DNA from: Pseudolabrys sp.
GTDB lineage: Bacteria > Pseudomonadota > Alphaproteobacteria > Rhizobiales > Xanthobacteraceae
DNA: 64,000 nucleotides
Direction: 5' to 3'
Assembly (NCBI GenBank): GCA_017849615.1
Contig: JAFIGS010000014.1
Coordinates: 83,740 to 147,739, forward strand
Shown here one piece after another: positions 1 to 8,118 of the stretch. Position 1 is the stretch's first letter. Each line of letters begins with the position of its first letter. Below the pieces are notes generated by a model. The model saw only the letters and a list, made by a program, of their open reading frames with translations. It was not told the DNA's origin and did not search any database. The translations under genes were made by a program, and so were the position numbers.

Positions 1-751
1 GCTCTACAAATTGCCGTTGATCATGCTGACCGGCGCGATCGTATCGCTGGGTTTCGTGCTGTGGCCGCGCAGCGGCAAGTCTGCCCCGGCACAGCGGCGG
101 CGCAACGAGACGCTGCTGCTGGCGGCGGCCGCGCTGTTTCCGGTGCTGTGCCAGGTCATCGACCGCGGACCGGCTTTTTGCGGCCTGCGGCACTTTCTGT
201 TCGTGGTGCCGTTGTTCGCGGTGCTGGCCGGCATCGGTTTCGATGCGGCGCTGCGCCATGTCGCCCTGTGGCAGCCGTGGGCGGCGCGCGCAGCCGCGAT
301 CGCCATCGTCGCGGTGCTCACCTGGAACGCCACAACGCTGATCGCGCTGCATCCCTATCAGTATCTTTTCTACAATCCGCTGGTCGGCGGCCTGCCCGGC
401 GCCTCCGGTCGCTATGAAGGCGACTATTGGGTCACGATCATGCCGGAAGCCGTGACCGACCTCGAAACCTATGTCGCGAAACTCGACGCCGCCGGCGATC
501 ACCCGCAGCGCTATACGGTCGCGGTGTGCGGCGACCGCCTGCCGTTCGAGAAGCAGGCCAACAGCCGCCTGCAATGGGTGTCGGACTGGAGCAAGGCCGA
601 GTTCTTCATCGCGCCCACGCACATGAACTGCGACCGCGCGCTCGGCGGCAGCGAGATCGTGCAGATCAGACGGCTCGGCGTGAAGATCGGCGTCGTGAAG
701 GACCGCCGCGGCCTGCTCATCTCGGAAGTCGCGAGCGGGCCCGAAAATTAA
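1..751 (+). CDS. Polytopic membrane protein, probable GT39-type glycosyltransferase, C-terminal part
   Basis: The frame is open at the left edge, so the N-terminus and any catalytic loop lie outside the window. The visible 249 residues contain three hydrophobic helices (near the left edge, around the FLFVVPLFAVL segment, and around AAIAIVAVLTW), followed by a soluble tail of about 140 residues with the motif HPYQYLFYNPLVGG and then YEGDYWV. I associate this arrangement with lipid-phosphate-sugar dependent glycosyltransferases of the GT39/ArnT-like group in rhizobia; that is recollection of family style, not proof. The gene ends in TAA and is followed at once by a strong hairpin, so it is the last gene of its transcript. 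It could equally be called an uncharacterised membrane protein. Confidence 0.5.
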   Translation, partial: LYKLPLIMLTGAIVSLGFVLWPRSGKSAPAQRRRNETLLLAAAALFPVLCQVIDRGPAFCGLRHFLFVVPLFAVLAGIGFDAALRHVALWQPWAARAAAIAIVAVLTWNATTLIALHPYQYLFYNPLVGGLPGASGRYEGDYWVTIMPEAVTDLETYVAKLDAAGDHPQRYTVAVCGDRLPFEKQANSRLQWVSDWSKAEFFIAPTHMNCDRALGGSEIVQIRRLGVKIGVVKDRRGLLISEVASGPEN

Positions 752-781
752 AGCGCCCGCCGGAGGGGCCAGCGGGCGCTT
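751..781 (+). terminator. Hairpin terminator after the membrane protein
   Basis: A perfect 10-bp inverted repeat, AAGCGCCCGC and GCGGGCGCTT, encloses an 11-nt loop and overlaps the stop codon of the upstream gene. There is no long T-tract, which is common in this GC-rich group. Two further hairpins follow at 825-845 (GGCCGGT/ACCGGCC) and 854-877 (GGAGCGCG/CGCGCTCC), between the convergent ends of this gene and the DUF1127 gene, and could stop transcription coming from the other side. Confidence 0.6.
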
Positions 782-884
782 GTCGATCCGGCGCGAGAGG
801 GGAATTTCGCGGTGTCGGACCGGCGGCCGGTGAGAGGGACCGGCCGTTTATCGGGAGCGCGACATCAGGCGCGCTCCATATTCG

Positions 885-1244
885 CTAGATCGCCTGCCGC
901 GCCGGCCGGTTGGTCGGCGGACGCTTGAAGGCGGTATTGTCGCCTTCCCAGCTCACGACGCGGGTGCGGGTGCGATTGATGCGCCGCTCGATGGCGCGCT
1001 CCGACAGCAGCGCCGTGGGGTCTTCCCACAGCGGCGCCGAGAAGGCGTCGTTCACGTCGGCCTGCGTGATGCCGATGTCGGCGAGCATGCGGTGATCGAG
1101 GCCGGCCAGCACCTGGGCATCGCGGCGGTGACGGATGGCACGGGCGACGGCTTTGACCGAGACGACAGCGAGATTGAGGGCGTTACCCAGAGCCCGGGCC
1201 AGGGTACCGGCGGCGAGCGGCAAAACAGGGTATGCGGTCGTCAT
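885..1244 (-). CDS. DUF1127 domain protein
   Basis: A small basic protein of 119 residues. A hydrophobic N-terminal stretch (about residues 5-30) precedes the DUF1127 signature: a basic patch RHRRDAQVLAGLDHRMLADIG followed by ITQADV, at roughly residues 38-63. DUF1127 (YjiS-like) proteins are small, often stress- or nutrient-responsive; some act through RNA binding, but no function can be assigned here. Two ATG codons lie six bases apart. I chose the inner one because the GGAG at 1251-1254 sits six bases upstream of it, whereas it abuts the outer ATG at 1250 directly. The C-terminal 40 residues are basic and unlike the short family members. The gene is divergent from the LysR regulator. Confidence 0.8.
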   Translation of the reverse strand: MTTAYPVLPLAAGTLARALGNALNLAVVSVKAVARAIRHRRDAQVLAGLDHRMLADIGITQADVNDAFSAPLWEDPTALLSERAIERRINRTRTRVVSWEGDNTAFKRPPTNRPARQAI

Positions 1245-1358
1245 GGTCATCTCCGTTTCCTACACACGATCAAGGCGTTAATCGCCCGGACCGGGCCGGC
1301 GGGCCACCCGGTTCCTGCACCTGAGTCCCTATCGGCAGGATCAATATGCGCTTGCGGT

Positions 1359-1390
1359 ATTGATTAGTGAAACGAATGTTTTTAATCTGA
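1359..1390. promoter_or_regulatory. Possible LysR-type box between DUF1127 and lysR genes
   Basis: The divergent intergenic region carries ATT-N9-AAT at 1363-1377, which fits the loose T-N11-A rule for LysR-family binding sites. It is nested in a wider GATTA (1362-1366)/TAATC (1383-1387) dyad. A TTGATT at 1360-1365 could serve as a -35 element. Location suits autoregulation of the LysR gene, but the motif is short and common by chance. Confidence 0.25.
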
Positions 1391-1454
1391 CCAATCAGGA
1401 TCGCTGATATGAAGCCGCCGGGACGAAAATCCCGTGATTTGCAGGGAGTCACTC

Positions 1455-2336
1455 ATGACCGCATTGCTCGACGCCGACCAGCTCCGCACATTCATCGCCA
1501 TCGCGGAGACCGGCAGCTTCACCAAGGCAGCCGAGGTCGTGAACAAGACGCAGTCCGCCGTGTCGATGCAGATGAAGCGGCTGGAAGAACGGCTCGACCG
1601 CCCGGTGTTCGTGCGCGACGGCCGCGCCTCCAAGCTGACCGAGGACGGCCAGCGCCTGCTCGACTACGCGCGGCGCATCATCAAGCTGAACCTCGAGACC
1701 ATCGCGGCCTTCGGCGACGAAGAACTGTCCGGCCGCGTGCGGCTCGGCGTGCCGGACGATTACGCCGACCGCTATCTGCCCGAGATCATGGCGCGGTTCT
1801 CGCGCGCCTATCCCGGCGTCGAGCTGTCGGTGATCTGCGAGCCGTCGTCCGATCTGTGGGAACGCATCGACGCCAACGAGATCGATCTCGCCATCGTCAC
1901 CAATTGCGAGTCACAGCGCGCCGCCGAGACCTTCCGCCGCGAGCGGCTGCTGTGGGTGACGTCGAACCGTCACGCCGCGCACACCGAGGAGACCGTGCCG
2001 CTGGCGCTCGGCCGGCCGACCTGCGCCTGGCGCCGCACCGCCATCGAACGGCTCGACACGATGGGCCGGCCGTATCGCCTGCTCTATTCGAGTTCGAATG
2101 CCGGCGCGGTGGCCGCCGCCGTGCTGTCCGGACTGGCCGTGTCGGTGCTCGCCGAGTCGGGGCTGCGCCCCGGCATGCGCGTGCTGACGCCGGCCGACGG
2201 CTATCCGGATCTGCCGAGTTGCCAGATCGGGCTGGTGCGCAACGCGCATGAAAGCTCGACCTTGGCCAATGCGCTGGCCGAGCACATCATCTCCTCGCTC
2301 GACAACCTGTCGGAAGCGGCGATTGCGGCGGAGTAA
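1455..2336 (+). CDS. LysR-family transcriptional regulator, LrhA-like
   Basis: A 293-residue regulator. The winged helix-turn-helix occupies residues 4-62 with the pattern LRTFIAIAETGSFTKAAEVV and KTQSAVSMQMKRLEE, typical of the LrhA/PecT branch of LysR proteins; a substrate-binding-like effector domain follows (about 88-290). The ATG at 1455 was chosen because a GGGAG Shine-Dalgarno lies six bases upstream (1444-1448); an upstream in-frame start would add seven residues without family similarity. The gene ends five bases from the convergent EamA transporter gene at 2342. LysR regulators commonly control a neighbouring operon, so the exporters or the divergent DUF1127 gene are candidate targets, but the effector is unknown. 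Confidence 0.85.
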   Translation: MTALLDADQLRTFIAIAETGSFTKAAEVVNKTQSAVSMQMKRLEERLDRPVFVRDGRASKLTEDGQRLLDYARRIIKLNLETIAAFGDEELSGRVRLGVPDDYADRYLPEIMARFSRAYPGVELSVICEPSSDLWERIDANEIDLAIVTNCESQRAAETFRRERLLWVTSNRHAAHTEETVPLALGRPTCAWRRTAIERLDTMGRPYRLLYSSSNAGAVAAAVLSGLAVSVLAESGLRPGMRVLTPADGYPDLPSCQIGLVRNAHESSTLANALAEHIISSLDNLSEAAIAAE

Positions 2337-2341
2337 GCGCG

Positions 2342-3277
2342 CTATCGTTTCGGCGCGCGCAGGATGAGCACATTGCCGAGCAGGACGGCGGCGAGGCCGC
2401 ATACCGCCAGCAGGCTCCAGCGATAGTCCTCGGCGAAGGTCGAGACGATGAGCGCGACCACGGGATACATGACCGTGGTGTAGCCGGTGCGCGCCGCGCC
2501 GATGCGCCCGAGCAAGGTGAAATAGACGCCGAAGGCGACGAACGAGCCGATGACCGACAGATAGGCGAGACCTCCGAGATAGGTGACGCTCAAGTCGATT
2601 GTGAAGGTCTCGCCGCGCGCCAGCACCACCAGACTCACGATGAGGATGCCGTACGTCATTCCCCATGCCGCCGAGGCGAACACCGGCAGGCGCCGCCGCT
2701 GCGCCGCGACGGAGATCATGTTGGCGATGCAAAACGACAAAGTGCCGCCAAGCGCCAGCAGCAGTCCGAGCATGGCCGTGCTGTTAAAACTGATGCCGCC
2801 CAATTCCGGATAAAACATCGCCGCGACGCCGCCGACGCCGAGGATGCCGCCGGCGACGGCGCGACGCTCGATCCGCGCGCCCAGCACCAGCGCGCCGAGA
2901 ACGACATTGCCGACCGACGCCAGCGAAAAGGCGATCGACAGCAGGCCGGACGCGACATACTGGGCGGCATGGTAGAAGAGGATGAAGTTCGTCGAGAAGA
3001 TGCCGGCGCCGAGGCCGACGAAGTAGAGATGATCGGCGAAGGGAAAGCGCAGGGGTTCGCCACGCGCCGCCGCCAGCACGAACATCAGCGGCGCCGCGAT
3101 GGCGAAGCGCCAGACCACCGAAACTTCCGGCGCGACGGCGCCGACCTGGTAATGCATCGCGATCCAGGACAAGCCCCAGACCAGCACGGAAGTGCCGTAA
3201 AGAGCATAGTCCAGCGGCGACAGCGCCCGCGTATTGGGATCGCGGCTCTGAACGGATTTGTCGGCTTGTTGCGGCAT
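2342..3277 (-). CDS. EamA/DMT family exporter (second of a tandem pair)
   Basis: An inner-membrane carrier of 311 residues with ten predicted helices in two EamA repeats. It starts with a cytosolic tail ending in LSPLDYALYGTSVLVWGLSW and ends in a short basic tail. EamA proteins export small metabolites such as amino acids or nucleosides; the substrate is unknown. It is clearly a paralogue of the gene 74 bases upstream on the same strand: both share GLSWIAMH, QVG.VAPEVS, SGLLSI and YFTLLGRIG at matching positions, with roughly half of residues identical by eye. The frame stays open upstream into the neighbouring gene, but those residues are nonsense overlapping the paralogue, so I start at the ATG at 3277. 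Confidence 0.8.
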   Translation of the reverse strand: MPQQADKSVQSRDPNTRALSPLDYALYGTSVLVWGLSWIAMHYQVGAVAPEVSVVWRFAIAAPLMFVLAAARGEPLRFPFADHLYFVGLGAGIFSTNFILFYHAAQYVASGLLSIAFSLASVGNVVLGALVLGARIERRAVAGGILGVGGVAAMFYPELGGISFNSTAMLGLLLALGGTLSFCIANMISVAAQRRRLPVFASAAWGMTYGILIVSLVVLARGETFTIDLSVTYLGGLAYLSVIGSFVAFGVYFTLLGRIGAARTGYTTVMYPVVALIVSTFAEDYRWSLLAVCGLAAVLLGNVLILRAPKR

Positions 3278-3350
3278 TTCGGACCGTTTCGATATCACGA
3301 CGGCTTCGCTTGTGCCTCCGAAGGCGTGGCCGCACAACCCGATTTCAGCA

Positions 3351-4277
3351 TCACGCAGGCCGCGGCCGCAGCACGAGGAACACGCCGACCATGACGCTGA
3401 CAAGGCCGAAGGCGGCGAGCGGCGTCCAGCGATAGCCCTCGAGCACGGTCGAAGCGGCCAGCGCGACCACCGGATAGAGCACGGTTGAATAGCCGGCGCG
3501 CGCCGGGCCGATGCGACCCAGCAGCGTGAAATAGATGGCAAAACCGGCGAACGATCCGAGCAGACTGATATAGCCCAGCGAAATCAGATAAGACGGGCGC
3601 CAATCAATGATGAAGCTGGCGCCTTTCACGAAGGCCACCACGGCGATCAGCGTGGTGCCATAGGCCATTGCCCAGGCCAGCGTGGGGACGACCGGCAGCT
3701 TGCGGCGCTGCGCGGCGAGAGAGACCATGTTGCCGGCGCAGAACGACAAGGTCCCCAGCAGTCCGAGAATGAAGCCGAGGACCGCGCCGCCTTCGAGCCG
3801 CAGTTCCTGCACTTCCGGATAGAACATGGCGGCGACGCCGGCCACGCCGAACAGGCCGCCGATGACGACGCGGCTCTGGATGCGGGTGCGGAAGAAGATG
3901 GCGCCCAGCGCAACATTGAAGATGGCGGCGAGCGTGAATTCGATCGACAACAGCCCCGACGGCACGTGCATCGCCGCGTAGTAGAAGAGCAGATAGTTCA
4001 TCGAGAACACGGTCAGGCCGAGGCCCGCGAAGTAGGCGTGGTCGATCAGGCGGTAACGAAGGCTCTCGCCGCGCACCAGCGCGAACGCGAACATCATCGG
4101 CGTCGCGATCAGATAGCGCCAGACGATCGAGACCTCGGGCGCAACCACGCCGACCTGAAAGTGCATGGCGATCCAGGACAGGCCCCAGATCAGCACCGAC
4201 GTCGAATAGAGGCCGTAATCCAGCGGCGTCATCGCGTTCGCATATGACACGGAATTCGGTTTGCTGGATTGGGACAT
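3351..4277 (-). CDS. EamA/DMT family exporter (first of a tandem pair)
   Basis: A 308-residue carrier with ten predicted helices and two EamA repeats, presumably exporting a small organic solute across the inner membrane. The N-terminus MSQSSKPNSV is polar and cytosolic, then LDYGLYSTSVLIWGLSW begins helix one. The second repeat contains YFTLLGRIGPARAGYS, a conserved stretch in this family. It lies 96 bases downstream of ybaK on the same strand and 73 bases upstream of its paralogue, so the three may be co-transcribed. The tandem arrangement points to gene duplication followed by divergence. The substrate cannot be deduced from sequence. Confidence 0.8.
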   Translation of the reverse strand: MSQSSKPNSVSYANAMTPLDYGLYSTSVLIWGLSWIAMHFQVGVVAPEVSIVWRYLIATPMMFAFALVRGESLRYRLIDHAYFAGLGLTVFSMNYLLFYYAAMHVPSGLLSIEFTLAAIFNVALGAIFFRTRIQSRVVIGGLFGVAGVAAMFYPEVQELRLEGGAVLGFILGLLGTLSFCAGNMVSLAAQRRKLPVVPTLAWAMAYGTTLIAVVAFVKGASFIIDWRPSYLISLGYISLLGSFAGFAIYFTLLGRIGPARAGYSTVLYPVVALAASTVLEGYRWTPLAAFGLVSVMVGVFLVLRPRPA

Positions 4278-4373
4278 CAGGCTCGGGCCTTACGGCAAGG
4301 GCCCGATTCTTGTGCCGATTTCAACGCCGTTCGGCAACCCGCACGCGGCGATAACGGTCATGAGCGACGACTC

Positions 4374-4844
4374 TCAGCAGATATCGGCCGCCGTGGCGCC
4401 GAGCACGCGCACCAGATCCGCCGGCGCCAGTTCCACCTGCAGGCCGCGGCGGCCGCCGTTGCAGAGAATGGTCGGGAATTGCAGCGCCGACTGGTCGATG
4501 AAAGCCCGCGCCCGCTTCTTTTGGCCGAATGGCGAAATGCCGCCGACATGATAGCCGGTGATGCGCTCGGCTTCGGGCGCGCCGAGCATGGCCGCGCTTT
4601 TCGCCCCGGCCGCCGCGGCCAGGCGCTTCAAATTCACTTCCTTGTCCGACGGCGCCAGCACGCAGGCGACGTCGTTGCCGGCCTTGGCCATCAAGGTCTT
4701 GAGCAGCCGCGCCGGCTCGATGCCAAGCGCCTCGGCCGCCTGCATGCCGATGCGTTCCGCGTTCGGATCGTACTCGTATTCGTGGAGCTTGAAGGCCACC
4801 TTGGCCTTTTCGAGCGCGACCGTCGCGGGCGTGGATTTGGCCAT
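4374..4844 (-). CDS. ybaK: Cys-tRNA(Pro)/aminoacyl-tRNA deacylase, YbaK/EbsC family
   Basis: A 156-residue cytosolic protein, the normal length for YbaK. It hydrolyses Cys mischarged onto tRNA(Pro), a trans-editing activity that protects translation. The sequence shows the family landmarks KTLMAK (about residue 50, containing the conserved lysine), VLAPSDKEVNLKRLA, ITGYHVGGISPFG and a C-terminal ADLVRVLGA. The frame extends 15 residues further upstream into repeat DNA, but the ATG at 4844 has a GAGG five bases ahead and matches the family N-terminus. It lies downstream of gshA on the same strand, separated by a 129-nt palindromic repeat. Confidence 0.88.
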   Translation of the reverse strand: MAKSTPATVALEKAKVAFKLHEYEYDPNAERIGMQAAEALGIEPARLLKTLMAKAGNDVACVLAPSDKEVNLKRLAAAAGAKSAAMLGAPEAERITGYHVGGISPFGQKKRARAFIDQSALQFPTILCNGGRRGLQVELAPADLVRVLGATAADIC

Positions 4845-4850
4845 CTCTGC

Positions 4851-4979
4851 CTCGTGTCCCGGACGCGGCGCAGCGCGCCAGCGGTGCACCGCAGATCCGG
4901 GACCTATTCACGTTCGAGATTTCATGGGTCCCGGTTCTGCAGCGCACGACTTCGTCCTGCGCTGCGCCCGCGACACGAG
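4851..4979. repeat. Dispersed palindromic repeat, family B copy 1
   Basis: The element fills the gap between gshA and ybaK. Its ends are inverted: CTCGTGTCCCGGACGCGG on the left against GCCCGCGACACGAG on the right, with GGCGCAGCG and CGCTGCGC just inside. A second copy with the same order of blocks (GTCCCGGACGCGGCGCAGC, CGCAGATcCGGGACC, GGTCCCGGTTC.GCAGCGCA, CGCGCCCGGGAC-like end) lies at 28647-28773. Such elements are transcribed into long hairpins but encode nothing obvious. Confidence 0.7.
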
Positions 4980-4983
4980 TCCC

Positions 4984-6354
4984 TCAATACATATACTCAT
5001 CGTAGATGCGGTCGACATTGCCGCCCCACTCGCCGTGGTACTTCTCCAGAAGCTCCTCGGCCGGCGTGATGCCGCGCGCGACCGATTCCTCGAGCGGACG
5101 CAGATAGCGCGTCTCGTCGCGGCCGTTGCGGTCGAGCCTTTTGCGGCGGGCAAGACCCCGCGCCGCAATGCGCAAGGTTTCCTGGGCCAAAGTCAGCATG
5201 TTGCGGCCGCGAATTTCGGCCCGAAAGCCGAGCCTGGGCACGTCGTCGCGCAGCTTCTGGCGCTCCTGCGCGGTCCAGTCCTTGACCATCTGCCAGCAGG
5301 CGTCGAGCGCGTCGTCGTCATAGAAAATGCCGACCCAGTAGGCCGACAAAGACGGCAGCCGCCGCCACGGGCCGCCATCGGCGCCGCGCATTTCGAGATA
5401 ACGCTTGAGACGCACCTCGGGGAAGATGGTCGAGAGGTGATTGGCCCAGTCCGAGATGGTCGGGCGCTCACCCGGCATGGTGTCGAGCCTGCCGGCGAAG
5501 AAATCGCGGAACGACTTGCCGGAGACGTCGATGTACCTGTCGCCGCGCTTGACGAAATACATCGGCACGTCGAGGGCGTAATCGACATAGCGCTCGAAGC
5601 CCATGCCGTCCTCGAAGGCGAAGGGAATCATGCCGGCGCGGTTGTTGTCGGTGTCGCGCCAGATCTCGGATCGCGCCGACAGGTAGCCGTTCAGCTTGCC
5701 TTCGGTGAACGGCGAGTTCGCGAACAGCGCGGTGGCGACCGGCTGCAGCGCCAGCGACACGCGCAGCTTCTTGACCATGTCGGCTTCGGAGGCGAAGTCG
5801 AGATTCGATTGCACCGTGCAGGTGCGATACATCATGTCGAGGCCGCGCGTGCCGACCTTCGGCATGTAGTTCGTCATGATCTTGTAGCGGCCCTTGGGCA
5901 TCACCGGCATGTCCGCGCGGCTCCAAGTGGGAGTCATTCCCAGCCCGATGAAGCCGAGGCCGAGCGGCTTGGCGACTTCGCGCACCTGCGCCAGATGCGC
6001 GAACAGTTCGGCGGCGGTCTGGTGCACATTGTCGAAAGGCGCGCCGGACAGTTCGAACTGGCCGCCCGGCTCCAGCGAAATCGCGCCGCCGCCGGTGACG
6101 TCAAACATGCCGATGATGTTCTCGCCTTCCATGATCGGCTCCCAGCCGAGCAGGCCGTGCATGCCGTCGAGCAGCGCGCGGATCGACCGCGGCCCGGCAT
6201 AAGGCACGGGCTTGTGATCCTTCAGCGTGAAGACGAACTTCTCGTGCTCGGTGCCGACGCGGAACTCGGTTTTCGGCTTGCAGCCTGCCTCGAGCCAGGC
6301 GACGAGTTCGTCGCGCGTCTCGAGGGGAGTCATGTCGATCTGGTCGCGCGCCAT
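4984..6354 (-). CDS. gshA: Glutamate-cysteine ligase (plant/alphaproteobacterial type)
   Basis: A 456-residue enzyme that joins glutamate to cysteine, the first and committed step of glutathione synthesis in the cytosol. It belongs to the GCS2/plant-type class rather than the E. coli GshA class, shown by FRVGTEHEKFVF near residue 33, GGGAISLEPGGQFELSGAP near 88, and the tract FADNSPF-like FANSPFTEG near 212, all in the ATP-grasp-like fold regions. Length agrees with alphaproteobacterial homologues. The start at 6354 is the first ATG; a weak GACC-type leader precedes it, and an internal ATG eight codons later is an alternative. It is followed by ybaK, then by the exporter pair, all on the minus strand. 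Glutathione also supports arsenate detoxification, relevant to the adjacent ars genes. Confidence 0.93.
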   Translation of the reverse strand: MARDQIDMTPLETRDELVAWLEAGCKPKTEFRVGTEHEKFVFTLKDHKPVPYAGPRSIRALLDGMHGLLGWEPIMEGENIIGMFDVTGGGAISLEPGGQFELSGAPFDNVHQTAAELFAHLAQVREVAKPLGLGFIGLGMTPTWSRADMPVMPKGRYKIMTNYMPKVGTRGLDMMYRTCTVQSNLDFASEADMVKKLRVSLALQPVATALFANSPFTEGKLNGYLSARSEIWRDTDNNRAGMIPFAFEDGMGFERYVDYALDVPMYFVKRGDRYIDVSGKSFRDFFAGRLDTMPGERPTISDWANHLSTIFPEVRLKRYLEMRGADGGPWRRLPSLSAYWVGIFYDDDALDACWQMVKDWTAQERQKLRDDVPRLGFRAEIRGRNMLTLAQETLRIAARGLARRKRLDRNGRDETRYLRPLEESVARGITPAEELLEKYHGEWGGNVDRIYDEYMY

Positions 6355-6421
6355 CAGGTCAGGTCCGGCAAATGGGCCGCGAACTAACCATGCGGCGAGG
6401 CAAAGGGCAATGCGGGCGACG

Positions 6422-7102
6422 TCAGGCGGCTACGGCGTTTTCGCGGGGCCATAGCAGGCGAGCCGCGGCGACCGCGACCAGCATGCCCGCAAGTTGGGCA
6501 AGGATAAAAGCCGGCACGCCGGCCGGCGCGATACCGGCAAAGGTGTCGGACAGCGCCCGCGCGATCGTGACCGCCGGATTGGCGAATGACGTCGAGGCGG
6601 TGAACCAGTAAGCCGCCGTGATGTAGAGGCCGACCGCATAAGGCACGGCCATCGGCGCCCGCGCGAGGCCGCCGAAGATCGTCAGCAGCAGGCCGAAGGT
6701 GGCGACCGTTTCGGCGAACCATTGCGGCGGACCGGAGCGGATTTTCATCGACAGCTGGATCAGCGGCAGATCGAACATGGCATGCGCGGCCAGGACACCG
6801 ATGACGCCGCCGATGATCTGCGCCGCGATGTAGGGAAACACATCGCCACGGTCGAACTCACCGCGCAAGGCGAAAGCCAGGGTCACCGCCGGATTGAAAT
6901 GCGCGCCCGACACGGGGCCGAAGACCAGGATCAAAACGACGAGCATCGCGCCGGTCGGCAACGTGTTGCCGAGAAGGGCGAGCGCCACGTTTCCGCCGGC
7001 GATGCTGTCGGCCATGATGCCGGAGCCGACCACGGCCGCCAGCAGAAACGCGCTGCCGAGCGCTTCGGCGAACAGGCGGCGCGAGAGAGGCGCTTTGCTC
7101 AC
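6422..7102 (-). CDS. aqpS: Aquaglyceroporin of the ars operon, AqpS-like
   Basis: A 226-residue MIP-family channel with six helices and both half-helix motifs intact: HFNPAVTLAF (asparagine about residue 70) and FANPAVTIAR (about 175). It sits at the end of arsR-arsC. In Sinorhizobium meliloti an aquaglyceroporin in the ars operon, AqpS, lets arsenite made by ArsC leave the cell down its gradient, instead of an ArsB pump; the same role is inferred here. No arsB or arsH is seen nearby. The start is a GTG at 7102 that overlaps the arsC stop as GTGA, indicating translational coupling. The frame also runs upstream through arsC in another phase, but those residues are not channel-like. Confidence 0.85.
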   Translation of the reverse strand: MSKAPLSRRLFAEALGSAFLLAAVVGSGIMADSIAGGNVALALLGNTLPTGAMLVVLILVFGPVSGAHFNPAVTLAFALRGEFDRGDVFPYIAAQIIGGVIGVLAAHAMFDLPLIQLSMKIRSGPPQWFAETVATFGLLLTIFGGLARAPMAVPYAVGLYITAAYWFTASTSFANPAVTIARALSDTFAGIAPAGVPAFILAQLAGMLVAVAAARLLWPRENAVAA

Positions 7103-7629
7103 GACACAGTCCTGCTGCGCTGCTTCGTATTCTGCTGCGAAGCGCCGATATCCTTGAGCTCCTTGTGCAGCACCATCTTGTCGAGCCTGGCAATCGGCAA
7201 CGCCAGGAACAGTTCGATGCGGCGAGCGAGCATGCGATAGGCGTCGTCGAAGGCGGCAGCGATCTCGGCCTCGCTGCCGGTCGCCGCGGCCGGATCGGGC
7301 ACGCCCCAATGCGCCGTCATCGGCTGACCCGGCCACAGCGGACAGGCTTCGCCGGCCGCGTCGTCGCAAACGGTGAAGACGAAATCCATTTGCGGCGCGC
7401 CTTGCTGCGCGAATTCCAGCCAGCTCTTGGAGCGGAAACCGGAAACGTCGTAGCCGAGATTGCGCAGCAGCTTGAGCGTGCCCGGATTGACCGCGCCCTT
7501 CGGCTGGCTGCCGGCGCTGAAGGCGCGGAAGCGGCCCTTGCCTTCGCGCTCGAGAATGGCTTCGGCGATCACCGAGCGCGCGGAATTGCCGGTGCAGAGG
7601 AACAGCACGTTGTAGACACGATCGGACAT
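7099..7629 (-). CDS. arsC: Arsenate reductase, thioredoxin-coupled (low-molecular-weight phosphatase fold)
   Basis: A 176-residue cytosolic enzyme reducing arsenate to arsenite. The P-loop LCTGNSARS holds the nucleophilic cysteine at residue 12, and the redox pair C88 and C96 sits in TVCDDAAGEACPLWPG, the arrangement of thioredoxin-linked ArsC proteins. The PDPAAATG stretch contains the conserved general-acid aspartate. A C-terminal extension of about 35 residues beyond the usual 140 ends in a polar tail whose last codons overlap the aqpS start. Nine bases separate it from arsR upstream, so arsR-arsC-aqpS is one transcript. Confidence 0.93.
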   Translation of the reverse strand: MSDRVYNVLFLCTGNSARSVIAEAILEREGKGRFRAFSAGSQPKGAVNPGTLKLLRNLGYDVSGFRSKSWLEFAQQGAPQMDFVFTVCDDAAGEACPLWPGQPMTAHWGVPDPAAATGSEAEIAAAFDDAYRMLARRIELFLALPIARLDKMVLHKELKDIGASQQNTKQRSRTVS

Positions 7630-7638
7630 GCGAGTGCT

Positions 7639-7992
7639 CTATGAGGCTGGTTGTTTGGCGCGTTTCCGCGAAGGCTTGCAGGCCGCGACCGGCGCGCATT
7701 GCTCGGACGCACCGCCGCAGCAATTGTCGGTGAGGTAGGCGACGAGCGCATTCATGGTCTCGAAGCGCGCGGCGTAGATCATCGAGCGGCCGTCGCGGCG
7801 AACGGTGACGAGACCCGCCGCGCGCAGACGATCGAAGTGAAAAGTCAGCGTGTTCGGCGCGACGCCGAGTTCATCGGCAATCGCGCCCGCGGACAGGCCG
7901 TCAGGTCCCGCCTGAACGAGCAGCCGATAGACGCCGAGGCGATGGTTCTGCGCCAGAGCGGCGAGCGCCGCGACCGCATCCGTTTGTTCCAT
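7639..7992 (-). CDS. arsR: ArsR-family arsenite-responsive repressor
   Basis: A 117-residue winged-helix repressor: the helix-turn-helix spans about residues 34-60 (LSAGAIADELGVAPNTLTFH) and the wing 62-74 (VTVRRDGRSMIYAA). The cysteines C91, C92 and C99 in NCCGGASEQC match the C-terminal As(III) site of the Acidithiobacillus-type ArsR, with a fourth at C105. Without arsenite it should bind the dyad directly in front of its start codon and repress arsR-arsC-aqpS; arsenite releases it. The tail is basic (KPSRKRAK). The first gene of the operon. Confidence 0.92.
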   Translation of the reverse strand: MEQTDAVAALAALAQNHRLGVYRLLVQAGPDGLSAGAIADELGVAPNTLTFHFDRLRAAGLVTVRRDGRSMIYAARFETMNALVAYLTDNCCGGASEQCAPVAACKPSRKRAKQPAS

Positions 7993-8012
7993 ATTTCAAC
8001 GATTATTGAAAT
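7993..8012 (-). promoter_or_regulatory. ArsR operator overlapping the arsR translation start
   Basis: A perfect 7-bp inverted repeat ATTTCAA-N6-TTGAAAT occupies 7993-8012, beginning at the base next to the arsR ATG (7990-7992). The AT-rich dyad of this size is typical of ArsR/SmtB sites. Its position means either that the transcript is nearly leaderless or that the repressor blocks elongation from a start site further upstream. No Shine-Dalgarno is visible between the dyad and the ATG, which favours a leaderless or near-leaderless message. Confidence 0.65.
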
Positions 8013-8118
8013 GAAGCGCGCCCGTCAAGCGGATTGACCAGCGGACATGCGGGGGCGGCCCTGTTCTTGAAAGGCCCGGGCCGAGCCTCACCCCTTTTTC
8101 CTTTCTCCGAAGAGAAAT

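Noticed and set aside
6422-7723. A 433-residue protein extending aqpS through arsC
   Set aside because: The upstream residues read arsC in a wrong frame; the channel begins at the GTG overlapping the arsC stop.
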